DNA from: Hymenolepis diminuta | Taxonomy: Eukaryota > Platyhelminthes > Cestoda > Cyclophyllidea > Hymenolepididae | Assembly (NCBI GenBank): GCA_900708905.1 | Contig: CAADRB010000003.1 | Span: forward strand, 4,260,599 to 4,324,598 | Reading direction: 5' to 3' | DNA: 64,000 nt | Shown: one piece after another, positions 25,801 through 39,486 of the stretch | Position numbering within the stretch: the stretch's first letter is position 1 | Layout of the letters: every line of letters begins with the position of its first letter | Made by a program: the position numbers and the translations under genes | Notes under the pieces: generated by a model | The model's database searches: none | Told to the model about the DNA's origin: nothing | The model's input: the letters and a program-made list of their open reading frames with translations, nothing else

Positions 25801-28800
25801 TGTGGGGCTAGAATCAGTTTTCTGTCTCTCTTATAAATGAAAATTCAATTTCTGTTGAGGCCAACAAGTACACATTTCTTTCACTTTAACTCCCCCACCC
25901 CAATCGCCAATAAATTGACCCTCGGTGTACAATTTGACGATTTTGTAACCATCTAATCACCTTTTTAGAAACATTGTTGTGCCAGCTATTTCTACTTGAC
26001 TTCAACCGAAGTGGAATGAGAGAAAATTAGGCCAGAGTCAACTTCAATTGTTGACGTAGGATAGAAGAATTCTTCACTTTGCAATAGCCTTGTCATTCAT
26101 GTCAGACTGGGGTAACGTTGTGTTTCGTGAATATGCCAACATAACGCAAATTAGCACCATCCAGCCATCTTGCCTACTCAAAGAATAATTCGCAACAGTA
26201 CCTAGCACCAAACGGCCCAGTAACTTTTTCCAGCTTGGTCAATTTGTATGCAAGCTTTCTCCACACCTGGAAACTTTTCAACTGGAATGTGAACACAAGA
26301 TTAGGAAAATTTAAAAATACGAGCTTTCAATCTTGTAAACCAATATCTACTATATCGCACGTTCACCTGCATTTGAAGCTAAACTTCAATCGTCCGCTCG
26401 TAAGTATCTCAAAATTGGGATTTTAAGGACAAGGTTGTCCAGGTCGCGACTGGAGCCATGTCGAAATCATTCCTTCACTTTACTCAACCCCTCACCAGGC
26501 GTTATAAGGAAAACCTAACACTTGTATACCACATAAATAGAGCAGATCTTTTCAATGTTTATTTATTCATCCACTGCTGGAGCACTTAAAGAAATTATTC
26601 TATTTTAAACTTGGATATCAAGGTCACAGCCTATTAAAATAAATTCTCGAGCAAACTTTGGCGCGTAATACCATGTTAAATATATTTTTTAGTCTCTTAG
26701 TACTAAGAATGCAAAAATAAAGTGTGGTTAGCTTAGTATAATTAATTAATTCAACTAACAAACAGATTTTGATTGTCGTAGGCGTTAATCCACTCGGGAA
26801 CTAAGTAGCCAAACCACAAAAGTTGAACGTAACACAGTGTATCATATCCAAGATGGGAAAGTGCACAAAGTGGTACATGCAGAAGGTGAGTTCCTGATCC
26901 TCTGGATTCATTGCCTAAGTTATTCAGTCTCTTCACATTTCATCCTCCTCCTCCTCATGTTCAAAATTTTCCCCATGACTACGACCGCTAAATTAGCGGG
27001 GACCTAGAAACAAATTTAACCTCGACTATTCTATGCATCTGGATGAAAGCATGACGTCTGTGACACAAATTAACCCTAAGATAGCGCTGCTTTATTACAA
27101 CAGAAAAATGAGCATTCTTTAAGTTCAAAATGAGATATTCTGAAAGAAGGAAAACGGATGTGAGCAGTATTTTTTTCAACTGATCATCGTTGGTATAATT
27201 CGATTTCCGCTCACAGCAAGTATATGAGCATGAATGCAGTACTAATGCCTCCTCTAAGTACTCTCTAGCATTTTCAAATCGTCGTTCAGTAATTATTACA
27301 CATTACAATAATATTATGCAGTTCTAACCATGTAAGTGAGTTGGAGCACTTGAACAAATAGAAAGAGAACTGACTACGCTGATAGAACGTTCCTTCAACT
27401 TAATTCAGAATTCATAAGTGGCTCAGCACCATGACCTAAGATTTCACTGTGCTGACCTACGAATTTGATCCATGGTTAGATGAAAAATCAATGAAATTTC
27501 ATTTAATTACAGTTAGAATGTAAGGCATGTGAGTCGGCACCTCTGAAATACCATCTGAAGGTTCAAATTCTAGATTTGTGTTGATATATTTTGATAACAT
27601 AAATGTGATAGATGTGCAGCCTTATCAACGCACAAATTTACCGTAATTATTTCTTTATTACAAATGATTCCGTATCTACCAGTCCGCCATTTCCTGCACT
27701 CCCGAAATATAAATAAATTTCAATTATTTGAGTTCAATTGTATCTTGATTTGAATCACAACAAAGTTATGAGTAAAGCACAATTCCCTTGAGTCCTAATC
27801 CCTTATGGAAACTTCTCTTATTTCGCCCATGACCGTGGAAATTTGCTTTACTCTTACGTCTCAAAAGTATATGTGGGACACCGTGGCACAAGTGCTCACG
27901 TAAATGGTCTGTCCCCGCAGGTGTGCTGATGTCTGTATAATGTGTGTTGTGACACTTATGCTTTCTTACTGTCATCCACGCCGAAGTCATTCCTTTGAAT
28001 TCCCAGACTGTCCTCTTTTCCTCAAAAGTGCCTTTTTCCCTATGCATAAACAACCTCGTACACACGCGCCCTGTTCACTGTATCTGCCATTACCGCATTC
28101 GCCACCTTAAAAACAAGAGTAATTAAGTAGTTATATTGTTGAACCTCACTCTTACTCCTGGCATATGTCTGTTTTAAAGGACTTTAAAAGTAACGTCAGC
28201 CAATTCTAAAAGTCTCTGCCGATTAAACCTATTAATGGATTGAAGTAACAAAGAATTTCCACACCTTTTCTTGAAGCTGAGCTGAGTGATGAACAATTTA
28301 AATTTTTGAGCCCCCTGGACCAGATCTTTTATCAATTCCCCAAAGTAGATAAGCATCCGCTTGTCCGAAAAGCGGACATTAGAAAAGATGCGTACGTATT
28401 AAGTGGTACGAATAAATTAAGTTAGAACTATGACATTGGACGTACATTTGTACAAGTAAGTAAAAACGGCATGATGAAGATGACAGCTACTAGATTGAGC
28501 AATCTCCAATTACGAAATAGAGTTTTCATAAATTTTGGCGACGAAGCTCAACACCGGACGCCATACAGTAAATGATGAATGAGCTTAAATATAAACAAGC
28601 ATTAATCGGTATTAAATGCCCCGAAACAAGGTAATAATTGTGCATCATAGGTGGCTGTGTGGAAAACTATCTTATATAAATATTAACCTCAAACTGAGGC
28701 CAGATCAAAATCATGCCAATAAAGTTGTACGCCAGTAGAGTAGTGGTCATTGTGCGTATCCGCTAATTCAGAGTTCATGATATCGATGTTTATCAGCCCT

Positions 28801-31438
28801 CATCTATCGATATAGCCAGATAACTGCACTGGTTGATCCCGGTTGACAAAAGGGTAGGAGAACAAGAAATGGGTTCTCACCACCCGAGTCAAGTCTCGTT
28901 AATGCTCTCCCAAATGGGTCTGAAATTTTCTGAAAAAGACACATTATGTCATACCGGGCATTGTAGGTCTAGCCGGTTACGGAGACTAACGTAATCTTTG
29001 TTTAAACATAGTGACCTGATCAGTGAGTTGTCTTCACCTATGGCATTGGGATATCAATTTTATATTCATATTACTGATTTAGTCACATCATCTTCTTTGC
29101 AAATAATTGTAACATCAACCATCTCTCGGTCGCAATAACATTGGTTTAGTGCTGAACAGCCCACCAAAACCTTTGTGTTTCGGTGGCATTTTCAGATAAA
29201 TTGATGACGCTGAGAATCCACACAGAAAAGTCTTTTTTCCCTAATTTTCTGGTTTTGATTGGTGCTTAAAAATGTGGGAAGTAGATTTCTTGGTAGCAGT
29301 GACCGTCAAAAGTTCATTTGCTTTCTCACCAAGTGAACGAATAGTGAAATTTGAAGTTTCGAAAGTGATTTGACCATTTCTATAACCCGATTGCAGATGC
29401 CAGAGTCAACCAGAAATGTTAATGCTACTGCTACTTGGTTTTTAAACATAAGTAGTTATACACTGGATTATATCAAAAATCATAAGCTAAAGAAATGAGA
29501 GTCCTACTGTTTCAAAACTGTAAAATCGTCAGAATGTCAGCATTTTCATCTTCGCCTTTTTTCTCATCTTCAGCAGATTGAAAGTTCAACGGCTATTGGT
29601 TTACATATGTACAATACCAACCAGTCACAAATCAGGGGAGCTAGCAGCACTTCAGTTCATTTCTGATGGTCATTTTAATACTGCCTTCTCACCTCGTATA
29701 CATCTGTCATATCGAGTGTCAACACAAACGACATTAATTTTTTGCACACCCTCCAAAATTAGGCTTGTCTATCAAATCGCATGATTTTTTTAACTTAAAC
29801 CTGAAAATTCAATTTCTGGATGTTGTGATGTCGATTTATAAGTAGACTATGACTCAATAATAGATAAAAATTTTATAAAAAATTAATTTAAATAAATAAA
29901 ATCTGCACCAAGTTCACTCGATAAGTCGAATAAGTCGAAATGGATGACAAGACACACTTCAGGGTATATGATTTTGTATCGTATATCCAGGAAACGTTTC
30001 CTGTCCCTTCCTCCCGCCAATTTTTTTACTTTCTCTCCTTTGCTTCCAGTTAATCGTTCTTTTCGTAACGGTTTTCCACCCTTAAAATTTAAATGAGTTT
30101 GTTCTATCACTACGTGGACTCTAAAAACAAACGACGACCAACCACCGTTAAGTTTATGACAAGCAGTTTTGCTCTGAAATCAAATTTTTTTACCTTTTAT
30201 GCCTTAATAGATCCAAGGTAAGTTTGAAGCTTCTTTTAGGATTACAGGATTGGTAAAAAATATCTAACTGACCATTTTTAAGTGGTCAGAATTGTCATTT
30301 ATTGAATTTCTACGAAAACAATAGTACCATAAGACACGGAGACCTATCACCTTGTAAGTTTTGTATTAAATTTCTATTCAAACATAAAAGATATTATAAT
30401 AACTACTAGAAAGAGGTAAAATTTCGACATCATGATTTTATTACAGATGAAGTGAGATGAAATGGAGTTACTTGATAAACCTGGATCATGCATGAGAAGA
30501 GTGGGCCCAGGATGAATCGATATTTCATTAAAGGAAATTTCCAAATCAATGACCTAGAGATTTGTTGCGCGGGAATTTTAAACTTTGATAATCATAGGAA
30601 AAATTGATTCTGAGTAAAATTCATAATAATTCTGTTAATTACAGTGGAATGAAATTTTTGACTTCTGTTCCTCCGGTTTGGTGCTTTGAAATGAAGTTTC
30701 CTCCTCGGTATAGTACTAACTAACCAAGTAGCAAATCAATATTTTATACCTAATTTTTGCGTTTAAATTTAGCTATTTTAGAAGAATTAGTGATGACCTA
30801 CCTTTATATAAGATAAGAATTAAAATCGATTTCATTAGATTTATTTAGAAATATTTGTTATTATTAAACATCGTTTATATCTCCTAAGTGAATTTGACCT
30901 CTGTTGTCAGCAAGATGATAGCCGCCCGCGCAAATTGAATTACGTGGCTTTTGCATAAAATCTGCAAATGGAACTTTGCAAAAAATTTTCTCCGGTATTT
31001 TTGCAATTTTAATAAACTGGATTTGATAACTAAATGGAGAGAAAACATCGACTTATGCCTTTCACAAAAGTTGATCTTTTTTAGAGGGAAAAATGGCGGA
31101 AGCATTAGTTGAAATTAGAAATTCCTATTTTGTCTAGGCGTTCACTAGCAATTTCTTATATAAATTGGGACACCATGGCAGAAAGTGGACTTGTGTTTTG
31201 GGTTGCATTTCTTGATGATCTTAGCGTAGAAGAGAATAAAAATTTAATTAATCAGTCACCATTTTCACTGTCGAACAACTGGCTTCTAAATTGTATGTGC
31301 CCACAATATTGTGCAGTTTTGATAAATTAATGAGAAATTATTTCTAAATTCTAAGTAATCTGTGAAAGTATAGTTTGATACAAAGGCCGCTTCATTTTAC
31401 AAAAATATTTCCGAACTAAATTTATTTACAAATGCGCC
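19838..31438. other. Long gene-poor region
   Basis: About 11.6 kb between the convergent ends of the DPY-19 gene and the LIM-homeodomain gene. Open frames here (longest about 100 aa) show no domain, no consistent splice phases and AT-driven composition. Contents noted: a SINE-like copy (about 20165-20300), a GAAT tetranucleotide run (23712-23729), and a B-box-like GGTTCAAATTC near 27560. A distant exon or a non-coding RNA cannot be excluded. Confidence 0.5.
20165..20300 (-). repeat. SINE-like element, copy 1
   Basis: Shares, on the plus strand, the order ATTCTACC, CAGACTTAATGTGGTTGG, GATTCCGCTCA and a later GATCTCTG with copies near 44100, 50730, 58700, 60200 and 61300. The copy is truncated and diverged. 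Strand is given so that the tRNA-like head, best kept at 61390-61497, is the 5' end. Confidence 0.55.
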
Positions 31439-31444
31439 TTTATT
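31439..31444 (-). terminator. Poly(A) signal of the LIM-homeodomain gene
   Basis: AATAAA on the minus strand, about 56 nt past the stop codon of the LIM-homeodomain gene. Position and hexamer fit a polyadenylation signal; the cleavage site is not visible. Confidence 0.55.
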
Positions 31445-31499
31445 TAATATGAATCTGCACAATCGAAAGACACCATGCTTTTGTACCAAGCGGGAGTGA

Positions 31500-34400
31500 T
31501 TAATAATCGTTTGGGGATTCGAAATCTCCGACTGGAGTACCACCAGAAATGGATGAATTTTGGCTCATCGTTGCCTCCACGTTTTCACCTCCCTTGTTGG
31601 ACGATCTTCTTCGAAAGTTCGCTCGGGCATTTTGAAACCAAACCTGGAATCGATTCAAAATATTCGTTTAGGGTAAAAAACTATAAATCTATAGCATACG
31701 TTATACTGTCTATTACGGACTTTCCAAAAAAAGGTTTCTGATTACAAAAGACTTTCAAACACTTGCAGGTTTCACAAAATAACTACCTGAAGAGCTTGTA
31801 CAGCGGATTGCTCTGGAAAGTTCCTAGGCCAAACTTCAACAAAGAAGACATAGCCTTTTAGCAGCTATGAAAGGTTCCCTATCTCCTTTGTCCTAAAACT
31901 TCTTTCTATTATTGAATATTATGAGAATTTGAAAAAAGCCTGCTTAAGGTCATAGGTAAAACAAGTAAATCCAGATGACCAAATTTAGCACATAATTCAT
32001 TCACGTTTATAAATATGTGAAACTCGAAGTCACGGAAATTCGGGCGAGGGCAAGGAGCTGTAGAGCTGCGTTGGTTCTGCGATATCAACGTGATCTAAGT
32101 TCGACAAGTTCAACCTTCAATAACAATTTCAAGCTCTTAGTTTGACAGGTTTTGAGCCGTAGAACATATTAAAATTTTCAAGTCAAATAATTATTCTATT
32201 ACCTGGAGAATACGTGCTTTTAGGCCGGTTTTTTCTGCTATCTGGAGTAGTTCATTTTTGTCAGGATTTTGATTGATTCGGAAGTAATCCTTCATAATTT
32301 CTAATTGGGTTTGTTTAAATGATGTTCGATGCCGTTTCCGCGGATTTTCTGAACTGACGGACGTTCCACTCACAGACTGATTTTGTTCGCATCTATTTTC
32401 GTTCTCTGCTGAGAGGCAGAAAATCAATTTTAAAAAAATATATGAAATTTAAAATAAGAAAATAAGTTTCAAGTTAATTGCTTAATTACTAAACAAATTT
32501 CTTTAAATTTACCGGTGTTTTGAGTTTTAGAAAACATTGAAAAATGACCAAAATATTCTTCGGTCTGAACTGAGTAATGATCTAGTAAATCCCCGAACTC
32601 CGCAAACCAAATCTCTCCAACTTCGCCCCTTCATTATAACCTTAAAACTAGGCATTCACCAGTTCTAATAGAGCGATGCCAGTGGCATATCTTTAAGTGA
32701 ACGTACCTCTATTTGAATTTGGCGTATTAAGCGAATTTGAGGATGCTGCGTTTGACGGAAAATCCAATGATGGACCATTGGACAATTTTTTCTTTTGCGG
32801 TCTTTGATGACAACCTAAGCAGAGTATGTTTTTCTGTAAACAGAAAAAACCCTCGCTTTTCTGAATTTCTTGTCCACATTGATGGCATCGGAGACATTCA
32901 CAATGAAATGAACGACCGTCCGGGAAGATATGTACCCGATCCTCCCTTCTAAAACGTCTCTCGCAGACTAGACATTCGGTGCGTCTATAATATATAAACA
33001 AAAACCCATATTTGTTTTACTCTTAAGCATGTTTTAAAATCTATCACAATTAAATACGTGAATTATTCTTTATTTAAAATTATTCAACCATTGAATGTGA
33101 GAAATTTAATCTTTTTCAGAGAAAGCCTGAAAGGTGCCTTTTGTTTGAAATAATTGTGGTGCTCTTCGCGCTAAGACAACGTAAATTAAATTTATTCAAT
33201 CACCTTTTTAATCAATAATTTAAAACTCCTATTAAAACGGACACATTTATTAAAAATTCCCACCTCCTTCTTTACTATTTAATAAAATAAAAAAGCTGGC
33301 GAAATTTATTATTCATCTCTTAATTTGATTTCATTGTCAAATAATTGATTTAAAATTATTAATGAATTCAATGCTATATTATCATAAATTTTTTTTAATT
33401 TTCAATTCAATTAAGTGATTGTTATTGACAATCTGGGATGTTGTTAACTTTTTTCCTAGAGATTTGAATTAGCAGATTTTAATGAAGGCCTTATGAAAGG
33501 AGGAACTGAGATCAAAGTCTATGATTCAAGGATTAGACCCCGTGTCTCTAAGCGAGTGAATTAAACACTTTCCAAGCTATTTATGAAATATGAAGATTAA
33601 AGAATTGCATAATTCAATCGTTCTTTCTTCTATTGATGTACGAGTTAGCGCACTCGTCTCCGACTTTAGAGGTCGCAGTTTCAATGCCCACTAGTTGCAT
33701 AGTTCGAGCTTCTCACCAATGATTCCCCGTGATGTCATTCCCCTACGAATCATGCTCTACACATGTATGATATTCCATCTAACTTGGTATATAGTCACAG
33801 TTTATCGGGTTCTCCATAGGTAAATAGAAACCTACCTGCGATAGTCCTCCCTACATACCAAGCGTCCTCTGTAGGAAAAACATGAAGACTGCCACTGAAG
33901 ATCACAATTACAAATGGCACATCGCAAGCAGGAAAGGTGCCAAGTCTGTCCGTCGACTGCCAGATAGTACTGATCCATAATAGGCCTAATGCACTCACCA
34001 CAAACACCCAAGATGTAATTCTCCGATTCTTGGGTGACATTGCCGCTGATATTGCATTCAGGACCAGTTATCTAAAAATTGCAGAAAGGGCAAATTTTCA
34101 CGTAAACTTGGATCATTCCAGTTTCACATTATTTATGCAACCATATGCATGAATTCATTAACAGAATAACAGGAGAGAAAGCATGCCATCAAGAAAATAG
34201 TTCTATTTGCACTGCCTAATTTGTAAATTTGATCCTTATTTAAGCTGATAATGAAGTGGGGACGTAATGAAATTTCACTCCAATTAGTTGTTTCTCATAA
34301 TGGAACAACTTTGAAAGAGCTTCGCTTCCCTATTCATTTTCTGCTAAAGCTGGATTGTTATCACCATTTGCTAATCGGTTTTATCCACCTACCGTCTCTT

Positions 34401-37400
34401 TCAATTCCTCCTCTGTATGATTCATCCATCGACCTTCAAGCGGTTTATCGGTTTTTCCCATTAACACCAGCTTTTTCAACTCAAATCTCCTATTCAATCA
34501 CAAATTACAAGGCTACGGGTCTCTTCGAGGTTCCCATCTAGTGGTAGTGGGGTGAATAAAATTTACTTTTCTAATGATAAGAAAACACTGGTTCCCTTAG
34601 CAGCAAATCAAATAATGAACAATAAACTTGTATTATCGGAGGTTTTCAGGCTTTACTTCTATTGAAGCTCCCAATACTTGAAAATAATGTATGAGGAACA
34701 GGAAATATTAAATCGAATTCACCTGCTATGCTATATTAGTTTGCATTATCCCTCTGGCCTCTCCATGTCAGAAGACCATCCAAATTAATTAACTGATCGA
34801 AAAACTCATGGACAAATGGACGCGAAGTCACTCTGAAACTCGGGGAATAAATCCTGCATTGAACTATACCTATTCAGTTTAGTTTTCCAAAAAAATCAAA
34901 GGAAGTTTGACTCTTTAGGCACAGTTTTATCTCAGGAATTCTAGTCGAGCTCCCACCTTTTATTTTATGGTGAACCACCTTGCTGCTTCCCGTGCTCAGA
35001 GGAGCCAAATGAAGACATTAATTTGAGTCGGTGGTTATGAGAAAAGGCGCATTCAAGTAAATGTATTAGAAAAATTCGGCCAAATTCCATCAAGCTGACA
35101 GTTAATCAAACGGACATCTACAGTTTACTTCTAATTTCTCTATTTATTACAAAATAATATTAAATATATATAAACCCTGGGTGTTTGACTTTAATCAAAA
35201 GGTCAAATTATACCTGGTTTAAACAGATGGGGTTATTCGAAGTGTATTGATGTTGAATCTAAAATTGAAAATCAAACTTTGTAAAGTAAATAAATAGGCG
35301 CATCATTCCATAGATCACGTTTTAAAAAAGTGAAATTAATAATGAATAAATATTCCAAAATCGTAAATTATAGGAAGCTGGGTTTACTCTTTCTTAAGTA
35401 GTATATTCACGATTTAATTTCATTAAATAAAAATGGACCTCTTCCTAACATTACACAGAAGTTTTACTAAATCTTCCTAGCCTGCATCTTAGTTGGACTT
35501 GAAACTTTGTTTATAAATACATTTTTCCTCAAATTTACTACAGGGATAAATTTCTCAAGTTCAAATTAATATGCTGACTGTCATTGGTCAAAATCGTGGA
35601 ATGAAAATCGTTAAAAAGAGATAAGAAGTTCAAATTCGAATTGAAATGGATGTACTAATGATTGAGCAGAGTTTGAGAGAAAGATATTGCTTTAAACTCT
35701 TATCGGTAGTCAACATAAGATAGCACAGGAAAAAAGTAGCTTTGAATTTGGCCAAAATGAAATCTCCATGCGAATTTATCAAACGGTCAATAAATGCTGG
35801 TCATCGTGGATATAAATTCACCCGACTCTCCAGTGGACCTGTCTCGGAATTTGAATTTTGAGTCATAAAACAGTGAACTATTCATGAAACTCCCATATTC
35901 AAAAATCCATTAAAATTGTACTCTTTCGACCTCAGCCTGAACTTCAACCCTATTCCCTACCTCTTGTAACTTATTGTCCTGCCCTACTGCTAGCAACGTT
36001 AATTTGTTGTCCAACCATAAACATTATAATGTTCGTTTCCCGGGAGTTATAATAATGATAAAAGGGAAATCGATATAGAGCAACCAATCTTCGTTCCTAA
36101 TAAATGGATTTAATCCTTCAGTTCGTCTATACTACTGACTGATACCACATGTTTTAATTATTGCCAGCATGAAAGATTATAAGTGTGAATCCCGGGAGGT
36201 TTACAATGTCAATTATGTCAATTATCTTTAAAATTTACTCCAGCAGACCATTTTTGCATATTAGGACAGTAAGGTAATTAATCAGTAAAGTGTTTATTAA
36301 AAACAAGAGGGGGGTACATTTCTGGCTTCAATAAGAAGTGAAGGAAGGTTTTAAAAGTTATGAGCACAAAACACAATCTAATCACTTTCCAAGAGAAATG
36401 TATTTACATTAAAAGAAAAGTGTTTTACCCAATTAAGCTCAAGTAGAGTGCACGTACTTCCATCGTTTTAGCCAATAATAGAATTGCAGATACCATTCAA
36501 GGTTATTAGAGTCGCCTGAGCATCCAGTCACGCGCTTCTGTTATTCAAAGATCAGATTTGAATTTTACTTACTCCAAAATGAAATAGAATTACTAATATG
36601 ATGAAACAGTCATTCTGGTTACTATATATATATATATATATATATTCATTATCAGTCTCGTTTTGAGAAAAACTAATAAGCCGCTCTGTCACATGGTTGA
36701 GAGATCTTGGACGATAAATCGAAAATGAGCAACCATTTCAATATTCACCTACTATGGATAGGGAATGAGTGTCTTACGAAGCCGAGAAGCATCAGAAAAT
36801 TCTGACTCTACTCTCCATCAGTTTCCCCACATATAGTAATGTGCAAGTCTATTATCGGATAAGAGTGAGCTGGAATACTTGAAATATATCGTTGCTAGTT
36901 CCATCTTCGCGCTCTGGACTGTAAAAAGGCAAAGACATGATCACCCATGAAATCAAGTTGATGCCGCGTTTTATAAAAGAACTAGTCTCCAGTACAACTG
37001 TCATCCAAATTCCTTCAAAAATGCTTTTAAATGCCATGAAATCTTTCAAGCCATGCCCGATTCTATATAATTTCAGCGGGAGCTCCCAAGATATCTTTAA
37101 GATTCCTCTCCACAGATTAAGGATAACGTTGAAAGCCTCTAAATCTCTAGTGGTAGCCGCTAATGTGTTACAACCCAATTTTGATTTCGCTTCTCTAAAT
37201 ATCCGAATTTACAGATATCGGTGATCGAATAATTGAAGAGAAAAGTATCGACCATTTGAGCCGGCAGAAAGTATGAAACCCGATGACGTTTCTCAATGAA
37301 TATACCACAAACAACATTGAAAGAACCTAGTCACAAAATGTCAGGAAGATCGTGATTTAGAATTTTTATGACCACCCAATGATCAATGCATTAAGAGAGC

Positions 37401-38983
37401 TACAATTAAATAATTAAAGGGACTGAAATCCACTTTTTTCATCAAAACTGCACCGTGGTAGCTGCAAATATACGTTGAGTGTTTCAACTTCAGACCACGT
37501 GGTATATGCAAACTTGACTCACAGTAGGAATGCCGACCTAAGTTGAGGTCAAAGAGGAGAGGCAAGGAAAAACGGCTCATGGATAAGGCCCCGCTTACCC
37601 ACTGACCTGACACTGTCTTTCCCAAAAGGACACCCTACTGAGTGAATATTAATCTAACCCCCTCCCTTGTCAAAGTCAAAATATTGCGGAACAGATGCCT
37701 GCTAAGAAAATAACTGACCGAAAATATTTTTAACCGTGAGACTGCATCGTATAGTAATTTGAGCAGCAAAGTTATGGAAGAAATGATGGAAGTAACAATC
37801 GTATAAGAGCCAAATTAAGCATTTTGTTGAATCAATCTTAACTAATGGGACTGCAATTTCAGCTGATGGAACATACTAAAACCAGCAGAAGAATTTGACC
37901 TGAAAGGCAATCACTGAAATACCTTTGCACCGTTGTTATATTGGAATGACCTCGTGACAGGCATCGATAAGCAACCTACAAAATTATTAGTTAAAATTTA
38001 GGCTTCAGGAATTCTATTAACCTATTCACACTGGAATAGCGACACAGTCATTCCAGGATATGGGAGAATCCACACCTCAAATAAGTCAAGTGGATGATCT
38101 TCAAATTGGGAAAAAAACTGAATTCACATAATGAAGTCAAAAATTTTACAAAGAAAATAACCAACAAATTAATTTATTTACTTAACTCATTTGGTAAGAA
38201 AATGAAATATTTGTCCAATTGTTCAGAGGCCAAGCGATATCAACATGGATTTTGCAACTGAAAATAGCTAACGGTTCGAATATTTTTCATGTGAGATTTT
38301 AATGAGTTTATCCTCTCTTAATAAATGGAACCGCAAGATGACAATTTCTCACTATATCAGTCGTCAAAGGATAAAACTCTGAAGGACGTGTGAAGAATGT
38401 TTTGTCATACGGTCAAGCTCAATGTAATGAGCATGATAGAGTTGCTCAGACCACTAAAAGGAGAAAATAAGCAAGACTAGTTCACTAGGTCACATTCTAG
38501 CATTTTTCTTATTAAACAGATTTAACCAACGTGACTGGCTATCCACTTCACATTACTGGCAAATCAATAAAGGAAGGAGTTTTTTCCAATACTAATTTTA
38601 ACGGAAGGAAGATATACTGAAGTCACGCTGACCTAGGAGCTTATATTTACAGCTGTTAGCTATTGAAATTCGATGTTATTAATGTCCTTAGACTGAACAA
38701 TTTTAGGATAACCACGGTTGGCAGAAGTAATCAAACGAAAACATTTCTACTTTGTACAATTTTGTACTTTATTATTCATTGGCTAGACCTCCCCACTGGT
38801 AATGTCAAACAGAGAAGTGCATACTTTAAGTAATGTCTAATTAAGAAGATTTAAAATATCAACTAAGCAAAAGAAGAATAAAAGATGTCAAGACAATTAT
38901 TAACTTACGCGCATCGGAGCTACCTGGTGAGAAGAATCTTCCATTGAGAGAAATCCTTCATCAGGGCTATTCAAGATATCCAT
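31500..38983 (-). CDS. LIM-homeodomain transcription factor, Lhx2/Lhx9/apterous type
   Basis: Nuclear DNA-binding regulator with two zinc-binding LIM domains for cofactors. Exons on the minus strand: 38983-38909, 34071-33836, 32984-32707, 32408-32203 and 31643-31500 (939 nt, 312 aa, TAA); phases 0, 2, 1 and 0 all fit. LIM1: C49, C52, H70, C73, C76, C79, C98, D101. LIM2: C108, C111, H131, C134, C137, C140, C159, C162. The homeodomain spans about residues 220-279 with RTSFK, NPDKNELLQIAEKTGL and VWFQNARANFRR; helix-3 Q50 and N51 are present. TSFK..Q, the IN.NPD block and A.KTGL favour the Lhx2/9/apterous class. An intron splits the homeodomain before V47, a position used in many homeobox genes. 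Oddities: Asn at homeodomain position 55, where Lys is usual in this class, a short inter-LIM linker (102-107), and a short tail. The first exon is the least certain: a longer in-frame start (ATG at 39007) is possible. IFT20 ends 0.5 kb upstream. Confidence 0.92.
33640..33695 (+). repeat. tRNA-like SINE head
   Basis: Between LIM exons. The run GAGTTAGCGCACTCGTCTCC is followed by GAGGTCGCAGTTTCAATGCC, which has a B-box-like core. The A-box side is weak and there is no cloverleaf. Confidence 0.45.
34072..38908 (-). other. First intron of the LIM-homeodomain gene (4.8 kb)
   Basis: Intron between coding exons 1 and 2. It is AT-rich, with a TA dinucleotide run and several short frames on both strands that show no recognisable domain. 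The pair of overlapping frames at 36852-37224 has a faint resemblance to frames near 41860-42405 (see findings). Confidence 0.6.
36623..36645. repeat. TA microsatellite
   Basis: Eleven TA units in a row, uninterrupted, in the first intron of the LIM-homeodomain gene. Confidence 0.95.
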
Positions 38984-39455
38984 AATATTGTTACTCAACA
39001 AATTCATTACTAATTCGATTGAAAATTGGATACTGAAACGGCCATTAAATATATTCGATAAGGAAATTTTGCCAATCAGTATGAATGCACCAATGATAAC
39101 ACCGAGCGCTTTCTCCCCGGCTATTTCTGATTGGTCAGCTTGTGAGGGGAGTGGGGATTGGTTAATAGGTTCCCCACGTTTTAATTAAGCATCTGGTTAA
39201 TGTGGTACATACTTTTACTTTCTGAATTGCATGTAATTTGGCTAAATGGAAGTCAGTTAAAATATTAAAGTGATAATATTTTAAAAAATTTGCTCAAGTT
39301 TAATTATTCTTATAACTTTCCCAATAATGCTCAATTAATTGATATAAAATTATATTAATAGAAATAATTTCTTTTATCAACCGTAATTGCATTCCTTCTA
39401 TTTTGCGAACAAAACGAATTAATAAACAAAAAAAAATGCTTTCAGGTGACTTATT

Positions 39456-39461
39456 TTTATT
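39456..39461 (-). terminator. Poly(A) signal of IFT20
   Basis: AATAAA on the minus strand about 26 nt past the IFT20 stop. A second AATAAA overlaps the stop codon itself, so the 3' UTR is probably very short. Confidence 0.55.
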
Positions 39462-39486
39462 GAGAATATCAATAAATATTAACATT

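Noticed and set aside
27766..28065. 99-codon minus-strand frame with scattered Cys and His
   Set aside because: The spacing of Cys and His fits no zinc finger, there is no related frame nearby, and the opposite strand is also open.
36852..37178. Possible serpin fragment on the minus strand
   Set aside because: A few residues can be aligned to the serpin late domain, but the reactive-loop and breach motifs are missing, so the likeness is not enough.
39061..39185. Possible sixth transmembrane helix of an amine receptor (EKALGVIIGAFILIG)
   Set aside because: The diagnostic CWxPFF continuation is absent and nothing else of a receptor is nearby; kept only as a low-interest open stretch upstream of the homeobox gene.
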